The notes under the pieces are model-generated. The model was not told the DNA's origin. It did not search any database and saw nothing but the letters and a program-made list of their open reading frames with translations. Position numbers and translations under genes: made by a program. From assembly GCF_026151205.1 (NCBI RefSeq), contig NW_026971857.1, forward strand, positions 1-27,720: 27,720 nucleotides of DNA. Reading direction: 5' to 3'. This DNA is from Bolinopsis microptera (taxonomy: Eukaryota; Ctenophora; Tentaculata; Lobata; Bolinopsidae). Position 1 is the first letter of the stretch. Each line of letters opens with the position of its first letter. This document shows positions 1 through 18,984 of this stretch, piece after piece.

Positions 1-1538
1 CATCCCCAAAAAATGGACCTCCAATCATAAAATTAGGGGTCTGGGAAGCTGCATAAGTCCACTTATTTAATTTACCCTTTTGGCCAAAAAATGTGACCCC
101 CGATCAGTAAAAATTTGGGGTCTGGGGGGGGCTGCATAATCCCTGTATTTAAAATTAGCCTGACTGGCCAATAAAAATGTGACCTCCAATCAGTAAAAAT
201 TTGGGGGCTGGAGAGCTGCATAGAGTCCATAGTATTTTTATTGCCTGTACTGGCCCAATAAAATGTGACCTCCAAACAGTAAAATTAGGGGGGCGGGGGG
301 GGTGCAAGGGCCCCCCTAGTATTTTATTAGCCTTACTGGGCCAAAAAAAATGGCCCCAATCGTAAAATTAGGGGTCTGGGAGAGTGCTTTGGTCCACTAG
401 AAAATTTTAAATTAGCCTTTCTGCCCTAAAAATTTTGACCTCCAGATCAGTAAAATTAGGGGTTCTGGGGGGGGCGCATAGAGTCCATATATTTTAAAAT
501 TTCCCGTTTGGCCAATAAAAAAGTGACCTCCGATCAGTAAAATTTGGGGGCGGGAAGCTGCATAGAGTCCATGATTTAAATTGCCTGTACTGGCCAATAA
601 AAAGTGCCTCCCGTCTAAAAATTTGGGGTTTGGGAGGTTTCATAGATCCACTAGTATTTAAATTACCTGACTGGCCAAAAAAATGTGCCCCCAGATCATA
701 AAATTAGGGCCTGGGAAAAGCTTAGAGTCCACTATATTTAATATTAGCCCGTACTGGCTCAAAAATTGTGCTCCGTCAGTAAAATTAGGGGTCTGGGGGG
801 GGTGCAAGGGTCCACTTATTTAATATTGCTGTATGGCCAATAAATTGACCTCCCGATCATAAAATTAGGGGCTGGGAGGCGCATAAGTCCATGTATTTAA
901 TATTAGCCGTACTGGCTCAAAAAATGTGACCCCCAACAGTAAAATTAGGGGGCTGGGGAGCTGCATAGAGTCCACTAGATTTTTTACCTGTAGGCCATAA
1001 AATGTGACTCCAATCGTAAAATTAGGGGGCTGGGGGAGTGCATAGAGTCCCCCTAGTTTTAAATCCCGTAGGCCAAAAAAAAGTGACCCCAGATCAGTAA
1101 AAAATTTGGGGTTGGGAAAAGCGCATGAGTCACTAATTTAATATTAGCCCGTACTGGCTCAATAAAATGTGACCTCCAGATCAGTAAAATTAGGGGTCTG
1201 GAGAGCTGCATAGAGTCCACTAGTTTTTTAAAATTAGCCTGTACTGGCCCCAATAAATGTGACCTCCAGATCAGTAAAATTTGGGGTGCTGGAGGGGCTG
1301 CATGAGTCCACTAGTATTTAATATTAGCCTGGGATGGCCCCAATAAAATGTGACCTCCAGATCAGTAAAATTAGGGTGCTGGGAAGAGCTGCATAGAGTC
1401 CACTAGTATTTATATTAGCCTGTACTGGCTCAATAAAATGTGACCTCCAGATCAGTAAAATTAGGGGTGCTGGAGAAACTGCATAGAGTCCACTAGTATT
1501 TAATATTGCCTGTTACTGGGTCAATAAATGTGGACCTC
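1..1538. repeat. Left blurred part of the array
   Basis: Monomers are recognisable throughout, but they are shortened and uneven, with extended A, G and C runs. The box that reads GGCTCAAT in the core is mostly GGCCAAT in the first kilobase, and GTGCTGG is mostly GTCTGG. Copies become progressively cleaner from about 1140 and reach core quality near 1540. No gene or unrelated insert is visible. Confidence 0.85.
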
Positions 1539-1621
1539 CAGATCAGTAAATTAGGGGTGCTGGGAGAGCTGCATAGAGTCCACTAGTATTTAATATTAGC
1601 CTGTACTGGCTCAATAAAATG

Positions 1622-1635
1622 TGACCTCCAGATCA
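1622..1635. repeat. Imperfect dyad 1 of the monomer, TGACCTCCAGATCA
   Basis: The two arms, TGACCT and AGATCA, are inverted relative to each other around a CC spacer and match at five of six positions. TGACCT is also the complement of the nuclear-receptor half-site AGGTCA, so the element formally resembles an everted repeat with a 2-bp spacer. It recurs once per unit in the clean core. The dyad is seen directly; a binding role is speculation. Confidence 0.6.
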
Positions 1636-1673
1636 GTAAAATTAGGGGTGCTGGGAGAGCTGCATAGAGTCCA

Positions 1674-1690
1674 CTAGTATTTAATATTAG
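1674..1690. repeat. Imperfect dyad 2 of the monomer, CTAGTATTTAATATTAG
   Basis: This is a 17-bp near-palindrome around a central T. The arms pair at seven of eight positions, with a single G/T mismatch (fourth base against fourteenth). It is the most AT-rich part of the unit and recurs in every intact copy. In blurred copies the second arm is usually flattened to TTTAAAATTAG. It is the kind of sequence that can extrude as a short hairpin or cruciform. Confidence 0.65.
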
Positions 1691-1701
1691 CCTGTACTGG
1701 C
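1690..1701. repeat. Imperfect dyad 3 of the monomer, GCCTGTACTGGC
   Basis: The pattern is GCC-T-GTAC-T-GGC: a 12-bp dyad centred on GTAC with one mismatched pair in each arm. It abuts dyad 2, sharing its last G. It is present in every intact unit. In blurred copies it is often reduced to GTACGG or GTATGG by loss of one or two bases. Confidence 0.6.
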
Positions 1702-4530
1702 TCAATAAAATGTGACCTCCAGATCAGTAAAATTAGGGGTGCTGGGAGAGCTGCATAGAGTCCACTAGTATTTAATATTAGCCTGTACTGGCTCAATAAA
1801 ATGTGACCTCCAGATCAGTAAAATTAGGGGTGCTGGGAGAGCTGCATAGAGTCCACTAGTATTTAATATTAGCCTGTACTGGCTCAATAAAATGTGACCT
1901 CCAGATCAGTAAAATTAGGGGTGCTGGGAGAGCGCATAGAGTCCACTAGTATTTAATATTAGCCTGTACTGGCTCAATAAAATGTGACCTCCAGATCAGT
2001 AAAATTAGGGGTGCTGGGAGAGCTGCATAGAGTCCACTAGTATTTAATATTAGCCTGTACTGGCTCAATAAAATGTGACCTCCAGATCAGTAAAATTAGG
2101 GGTGCTGGGAGAGCTGCATAGAGTCCACTAGTATTTAATATTAGCCTGTACTGGCTCAATAAAATGTGACCTCCAGATCAGTAAAATTAGGGGTGCTGGG
2201 AGAGCTGCATAGAGTCCACTAGTATTTAATATTAGCCTGTACTGGCTCAATAAAATGTGACCTCCAGATCAGTAAAATTAGGGGTGCTGGGAGAGCTGCA
2301 TAGAGTCCACTAGTATTTAATATTAGCCTGTACTGGCTCAATAAAATGTGACCTCCAGATCAGTAAAATTAGGGGTGCTGGGAGAGCTGCATAGAGTCCA
2401 CTAGTATTTAATATTAGCCTGTACTGGCTCAATAAAATGTGACCTCCAGATCAGTAAAATTAGGGTGCTGGAGAGCTGCATAGAGTCCACTAGTATTTAA
2501 TATTAGCCTGTACTGGCTCAATAAAATGTGACCTCCAGATCAGTAAATTAGGGTCGCTGGAGAGAGCGTGCAAGGTCCACTAGTATTTAATATAAGCCTG
2601 TACTGGCTCAATAAAATGTGACCTCCTGATCAGTAAAATTAGGGGTGCTGGGAGAGCTGCATAGAGTCCACTAGTATTTAATATTAGCCTGTACTGGCTC
2701 AATAAAATGTGACCTCCAGATCAGTAAAATTAGGGGTGCCTGGGAGAGCTGCTTAGAGTCCCACTAGTATTTAATATTAGCCGGTACTGGACTCAATAAA
2801 ATGTGACCTCCAGATCAGTAAAATTAGGGGTGTGGGGAGAGCTGCATAGAGTCCCACTAGTATTTAATATTAGCCTGTACTGGCTCAATAAAATGTGACC
2901 TCCAGATCAGTAAAATTAGGGGGCTGGAGAGCTGCATAGAGTCCACTAGTATTTCATATTAGCCTGTACTGGCTCAATAAAATGTGACCTCCAGATCAGT
3001 AAATTAGGGGGCCTGGGAGAGCTGCATTAGAGTCACTAGTATTTAATATTAGCCTGTACTGGCTCAATAAAATGTGACCTCCAGATCAGTAAAATTAGGG
3101 GGCTGGGAGAGCTGCATAGAGTCCACTAGTATTAATATTAGCCTGTACTGGCTCCATAAAATGTGACCTCCAGATCAGTAAAATTAGGGTGCTGGGAGGC
3201 TGCCTAGAGTCCACTAGTATTTAATATTAGCCTGTACTGCTCAATAAAATGTGACTCCAGATCAGTAAAATTAGGGGTGCTGGGAGAGCTGCATAGAGTC
3301 CACTAGTATTTAATATTGCCTGTACTGGCTCAATAAAATGTGACCTCCAGATCAGTAAAATTAGGGGTGCTGGAGAGCTGCATGAGTCCACTAGTATTTA
3401 ATATTAGCCTGTACTGGCTCAATAAAATGTGACCTCCAGATCAGTAAAATTAGGGTGCTGGGAGAGCTGCATAGAGTCCACTAGTATTTAATATTAGCCT
3501 GTACTGGCTCAATAAAATGTGACCTCCAGATCAGTAAAATTAAGGGGTGCTGGAGAGCTGCATAGAGTCCACTAGTATTAATATTAGCCTGTACTGGCTC
3601 AATAAAATGTGACCTCCAGATCAGTAAAATTAGGGGTGCTGGAGAGCTGCATAGAGTCCACTAGTATTTAATATTAGCCTGTACTGGCTCAATAAAATGT
3701 GACCTCCAGATCAGTAAATTAGGGGTGCTGGTAGAGCTGCATAGAGTCCACTAGTATTTAATATTAGCCTGTACTGGCTCAATAAAATGTGACCTCCAGA
3801 TCAGTAAAATTAGGGGTGCTGGAGAGCTGCATAGAGTCCACTAGTATTTAATATTAGCCTGTACTGGCTCAATAAAATGTGACCTCCAGATCAGTAAATT
3901 TAGGGGTGCTGAGGAGAGCTGCATAGAGTCCACTAGTATTTAATATTAGCCTGTACTGGCTCAATAAAATGTGACCTCCAGATCAGTAAAATTAAGGGGT
4001 GCTGGAAGAGCTGCATAGAGTCCACTAGTATTTAATATTAGCCTGTACTGGCTCAATAAAATGTGACCTCCAGATCAGTAAAATTAAGGGGTGCTGGGAG
4101 AGCTGCATAGAGTTCCACTAGTATTTTAATATTAGCCTGTACTGGCTCAATACATGTGACCTCCAGATCAGTAAAATTAGGGGTGCTGGGCAGAGCTGCA
4201 TAGAGATCCAACTAGTATTTAATAATAGCCTGGTACTGCTCAATTAAATGTGACCTCCAGATCAGTAAAATTAGGGGTGTGGAGAAGCTGGATAGAGTCC
4301 GCTAGTAGTTTAATATTAGCCTGTACAGGCTCAATAAATGTGACCTCCCAGATCAGTAAATTAGGGGTGCTGGAGAGCTGCATAGCGGTCCACTAGTATT
4401 TAATAGTTAGCCTGTACTGGCTCAATAAAATGTGACCTCAGATCAGTAAAATTAGGGGTGCTGGGAGAGCTGCATAGAGTCCCACTAGTATTTAATATTA
4501 GCCTGTACTGGCTCAATAAAAGTGGGCCTC

Positions 4531-13955
<9,425 letters not shown>

Positions 13956-16900
13956 ATAGGGGGGCTGGGAACTGATAGAGTCCCTATATTTAATATTAGC
14001 CTGTTGGGCCCAAAAAATGTGACCTCCAGACATAAAATTAGGGGCTGGGAGAGCGCATAGAGTCCACTAGTATTTAATATTAGCCACTGCCCAAAAAAAT
14101 GTGACCTCCAGATCAGTAAAATTGGGGCTGGGGGACTGCATAGAGTCCCCTAGTTTAATATTAGCCTTACTGGCCAATAAAATGTGACCTCCAGACAGTA
14201 AAATTTGGGGGTGGAGAGCTGCATAGATACTATATTTAATATTTGCCTGTACTGGCCAATAAAAGTGAAACCCCCAACATAAAATTAAAGGGGGGGGAGC
14301 TGCTAGGTCACTTAAATATTCTTACTGGCCCCTAAAATGTGACCCCAAACAGTAAATTAGGGGTCTGGAGGCTGCATAGAGTCCCATATTTTAATATTTC
14401 CGTTTTTGGCCCAAAAAAATTGACCTCCAGATCTAAAATTAGGGGTCTGGGAGAGCGGGATAAGTCCCTAGTTTTAATATTTGCCTTTACTGGGCCCAAA
14501 AAAAGTGACCTCCAGATCAGTAAATTAGGGTTGGGAGAGCGCTAGAGTCCCCCTAGTATTTAAAAATTACCTGTACTGGCCAAAAAATGTGACCTCCAAT
14601 CAGTAAAAATTTGGGTCTGGGGAAGGGTGCTAATCCACTGTATTTAAAATTGCCTGTACTGGCCAATAAAAGTGCCCCAATCATAAAAATTAGGGGCTGG
14701 AGTGCATAAGGTCCCTAGTATTTTAAAAATTCCCCGTACTGGGCCAATAAAATGTACCTCCAGATCATAAAATTTGGGTCGGGAGAGCTATAGATCCCCC
14801 AAATATTTTTATTACCCGTACTGGGCCCCAATAAAAAAGGACCCCAGATCATAAAATTGGGTCTGGGAGCTGCATGGTCCACTATTTTTAATTTTAGCCC
14901 GAGGCCCAATAAAATTGACCCCCCCAAAAATTAGGGGGGGTTTGGAGAGCTGCATAGAGTCCACTAGTATTTTAATAACCTGGGACTGGGGCCAATAAAA
15001 TGTGACCTCCAGTATTAAAATTGGGGCTGGGGGGGGCTGCATAGAGTCACATATTTAATATTGCCTGTCGGCCAATAAAATGTGACCTAATCATAAAATT
15101 AGGGGTCTGGGAAAACGCTAGGTCCCAGTAAAAATTAGCCTGTACTGGCCAATAAAATTACCTCCAGATCATAAAATTTGGGGGGGGTGGAGAGCTCATA
15201 GAGTCCATGTATTTAAAATTAGCCTGTACTCCAATAAATGTGACCCCCAGACAGTAAAATTAGGGGTTTTGGGGGAAACTGAAGGTCCACTAGTATTTTT
15301 AAAATTGCCTGTACTGGCCCAATAAAATGTGACCCCAGATCAGTAAAATTTGGGGCTGGGAGAGCTGAAAAGATCCACTATAATTAAATTAGCCTGTATG
15401 GCCAATAAAATTTGGAAAACCCCCAGTCTAAAAATTTGGGGGCTGGGAGCTGCAAAGAGTCCACTATATTAATATTAGCCCGTACTGGGCCCCTAAAATT
15501 ACCTCCAGACGTAAAATTAGGGGTCTGGGAGAGCTGCTAGAGTCCATGTATTTTTAAAATTTAAAACCGTACTGGGGCCATAAAAAGTGCCTCCCGATCA
15601 GTAAAATTAGGGGGGGGGTGGAGAGGCATAACCATAGTATTTATATTAGCCGACTGGCCATAAAATGGACCCCCGATCAGTAAAATTTGGGGTTGGAGAG
15701 CTGCTAGAGTCCACGTATTTAATATTAGCCGTACTGGGCCCAAAAAAATGTGACCCCCCAGATCATAAAAAATTTGGGGTCGGGAGGCTTTCTGAGCCAC
15801 AGTATTTAATATTCCTGTACTGGGCCCAAAAATGGACCCCCAGTCAGTAAAAAAGGGGGCTGGGGGGGGCGCATAGGTCCAGAATTTAATATTAGCCCCG
15901 TACGGCCCAAAAAAATGTGCCTCCAGATCATAAAATTTGGGGCCCGGGGGGTGCAAGATCCACTAGATTTTAATATTTGCCTGTAGGCCAATAAAATGTG
16001 ATCCAACAGTAAAAATTAGGGGGCTGGGGAAACTGCATAGAGTCCCCCTGATTTTTATTTCCCTTAGGCTCAAAAAAAGTGACTCCAGACATAAAAATTT
16101 GGGGGCGGGAGGCTGCATAGAGTCCCCATATTTTAAAATTTCCTGTACGGGCCCTAAAAGTCCTCCAATCAGTAAATTAGGGGCTGGGAGAGTGCATAGA
16201 GTCCCCCTAGTATTTAATATAGCCCGTACTGGGGAAAAAATGTACCTCCGACAGTAAAAATTAGGGGTGGGAGATGCAAGAGCCACTGTATTTTAAAATT
16301 AGCCCGTTTGGGGCCCAAAAAAAAGTGACCTCCAGATCAGTAAAATTAGGGGTCTGGGGGGGGCTGCATAGAGTCCACAGTATTTATATTGCCTTTGGGC
16401 CCAAAAAAATTGACCCCCAGATCGTAAAATTAGGGGGTTTGGGGGGACTGCAAAGTCCCTAGTATTTAATATTTTCCGTACGGGGCCCTAAAAAGACCTC
16501 CAGAAGTAAAATAGGGGTTGGGGAGAGCGAAGGTCCCTAGTATTTAAATTTTGCCTGATGGGCCAAAAAAATGTGACCCCCCCAGATCAGAAAATTGGGC
16601 TGGAGAGCGATAGATCCACAGTATTTAATATTTGCTGTACTGGCCAAAAAATGTGACCTCCCGACGTAAAAATTGGGGCTGGGGGATTTCTAGAGTCCCC
16701 TAGTATTTAAAAATTAGCCCGTACTGGCCCAAAAAAATGTAACCCCCGATAAAAATTAGGGTCTGGGAGAGCGCATGGTCCCCCGTATTAATATTAGCCC
16801 GTATGGCCAATAAAAGTACCCCAGATCAGTAAAATTAGGGGGTTGGAGAGCTCATAGAGTCCATAGTATTTAATATTGCCGACGGCCAATAAAAGTGCCT

Positions 16901-17384
16901 CCAGATCAGTAAAATTTGGGGTCTGGGAAGCTGTAGGTCCCCTATTTTAAAAAATAGCCTTATGGCCAAATAAAATGGACCTCCCGATCAGTAAAAAGGG
17001 GCCCGGGAGCCATAGATCCCTTATTTTTTATTACCTGTACTGGCCAATAAAATGTGACCCCCCAGATCAAAAAATTTGGGGGCGAAGTGCATAGAGTCCC
17101 CTATATTTAAATTTTGCCTTACTGGCCAATAAATGTGCCTCCCAAACAGTAAAATTAGGGTCTGGAGAGCTGCATAGAGTCCACTAGATTTAAAATTACC
17201 TTAGGCCAATAAAAAGTGACCCTCCCAACAGTAAATTGGGGTCTGGGATGCATAGGTACTGTTTTAATTTACCCCGTATGGGCCCAAAAAATGTGCCTCC
17301 AACATAAAAATTAGGGGGGGGGGAAGCTCAAAGGTCCACTGTTTTAAAATTTCCTGTAGGGGCCCTAAAATGTGGCCTCCCGTC
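13956..17384. repeat. Blurred array, GGCC-type monomers
   Basis: From about 14000 the box before AATAAA reads GGCCAAT, GGGCCCAA or GGCCCCTAA in nearly every unit, in place of GGCTCAAT. An isolated GGCTC remains near 16065. The rest of the unit is the same satellite with the usual shortening and homopolymer stretching. No gene is visible. Confidence 0.82.
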
Positions 17385-17500
17385 GTTTGGGGGGGGGGGG
17401 GTAGGATAGAAAAAAATAAGGGGGGGGCTGGAAAAAAAGTGTGATGTTTTGGGGGTTGGGAAAGGATGGTTGTTTTTTAAGTGTATAATAAAATTTGTGA
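17385..17500. other. Almost C-free interruption in the array
   Basis: This stretch begins with 13 G in a row (17389-17401) and is made of G, A and T runs with a single C at 17428. Fragments such as AATAAGGGGGGGGCTGG and ATAATAAAATTTGTGA still resemble the monomer, and a normal unit resumes at once at GACCCCAGATCAT. It is probably a badly read monomer or two rather than an insertion. Confidence 0.6.
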
Positions 17501-18984
17501 CCCCAGATCATAAAATTAGGGTCTGGGAGAGTGCATAGAGTCCACTTATTTTATATTAGCCTGTCTGGCCCAAAAAAATGTGCCTCCGATCAGTAAAATT
17601 AGGGGGCTGGGAGAGCTGATAGAGTCCTAGTATTTATATTACCGTACTGGCCAATAAAAAGTGACCTCCAGTCAGTAAATTAGGGGGCTGGAGAGCTGAT
17701 AGAGTCCACTTAGTATTTAAATTAGCCTGTCTGGGCCAATAAAATGTGCCTCCGACAGTAAAATTTGGGGTGCGGAAGGCCCCAAAAGGGCCACTAGTTT
17801 TAATATTTGCCTGTACTGGCCAATAAAAGTGACCCCCAGATCAGTAAAATTAGGGGTGTGGGAGAGCTGTAGAGTCCCCTATATTTAATATTACCGCTGG
17901 CCAATAAAAGTGCCCCAGATCGTAAAATTAGGGTCTGGGAGAGCTGATAGAGTCACTAGTATTTATTAACTGTATCCCAATAAATGTGACCTCCAGATCA
18001 GTAAAATTAGGGGGGCTGGGAGAGCTGCATAGAGTCCCTAGTATTTTTTTTAGCCTTTTGGCCAATAAAAGTGACCTCCAAACATAAAAAAAGGGGGGTG
18101 CTGGGGGGGGGCTAGAGTCCCTAGTATTTTTATTGCCTGTACTGGCCCCCAAAAAAATGGACCTCCAAACAGTTTAAAAAATTTGGGGTGGGGAGCGCAT
18201 AGAGTCCCTAGTATTTAAATTGCCTGTATGGCCAATAAAAGGCCTCCAGATCAGTAAAATTAGGGGTGCGGGAGAGCTGATAGAGTCCACTGAAAAAATA
18301 TAGCCTGTCCGGCCAATAAAATGTGACCTCCAGATCAGTAAATTGGGTGCTGGAGGCTGCATAGAGTCCCTGTATTTTAAAATTTTCTTACTGGCCTAAA
18401 ATGTGACCCCCGTCGTAAAATTTGGGTGTGGGAAAAGCGCATGAGCCCACGTATTAATTTAGCCTGTATGGCCAAAAAAAAGTGACTCCAATCATAAATT
18501 AGGGGGGTGGGGGGGCGCAAGGTCCCTAGTATTTTAAAAATTTGCGTAAATGGCCCCAATAAAATGTGACCTCCAAATCAGTAAAATTAGGGGTGCGGGG
18601 GGGGGGGTGCAAAGTCCACTATATTTAAATTGCCCCTTTCTGGCCAATAAAATGTACCTCCAGATCAAAAAATTGGGGGCTGGGAGCTGCATAGACCCTA
18701 GTATTTAATATTAGCCTTACTGGCCCAATAAAAAGTGACCTCCAGATCGTAAATTTTGGGGGCTTGGGGCGCTTGGTCCATAGTTTTAAATTGCCTGTAT
18801 GGCCAATAAAATGTACCTCCAGCAGTAAATTGGGGGGGCTGGGGGGCTGCATAGAGTCCATATATTTTTTTTAGCCCTTTTGCCAATAAAAGGACCCAGA
18901 TCAGTAAAATTAGGGGTGCGGGGGGAGCGTAGAGCCATAGTATTTAAATTAGCCTGACTGGCCAATAAAAAAGTGCCCCGCATA
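17501..18984. repeat. Moderately preserved array segment
   Basis: Units carry GGCCAATAAA together with GTGCTGG, GTGCGGG or GTGTGGG and often an intact CCAGATCAGTAAAATTAGG. The tail of this segment degrades quickly after about 18900. No gene is visible. Confidence 0.82.

Larger units (their letters stand above)
1621..1711. repeat. Representative 91-bp monomer
   Basis: This copy matches the majority base at every position of the core. It has 38 G+C in 91 (about 42%) and no CpG. It contains single sites for several common enzymes: GATC (1631-1634), AGCT (1658-1661), GAGTC/HinfI (1667-1671), ACTAGT/SpeI (1673-1678), AATATT/SspI (1683-1688) and GTAC/RsaI (1694-1697), so a genomic digest should give a 91-bp ladder. 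Three imperfect dyads lie in it. One AATAAA hexamer follows the last dyad. On the minus strand one frame is open through all 30 codons of the unit, but because 91 leaves remainder 1 on division by 3, the next unit shifts frame and a stop appears. No protein is implied. Confidence 0.92.
1539..4530. repeat. Clean core of the satellite array (about 33 monomers)
   Basis: Monomers here are close to full length (89-92 bp) and easy to align by eye. The stretch at about 1574-2460 holds roughly ten consecutive copies that are almost identical; the only change I noticed is a missing T at about 1934. Further right, copies carry sparse one-base changes, such as GGG to GG in CTGGGAGAG, an extra A before GGGG (near 3541, 3994 and 4085), and one damaged copy at about 2545-2575. 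No regular higher-order pattern of variants is evident by eye. This stretch is the best basis for a consensus. Degradation sets in abruptly after about 4530. Confidence 0.93.

Noticed and set aside
1622-1635. Functional nuclear-receptor element (TGACCT half-site)
   Set aside because: One exact half-site plus an imperfect everted partner is expected by chance in a repeat of this size, and there is no gene nearby. It is kept only as a dyad.
1640-1660. Telomere-like TTAGGGG motif in each unit
   Set aside because: It occurs once per 91 bp and never as a tandem 6-7 bp repeat, so it is not telomeric DNA.
1640-1660. G-quadruplex from GGGGTGCTGGG
   Set aside because: The intact unit has only two G-runs of three or more. 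The longer G runs elsewhere are probably homopolymer artefacts.
17385-17500. Transposon insertion or array boundary
   Set aside because: There are no terminal inverted repeats or target duplication, monomer scraps persist inside it, and the array resumes immediately.
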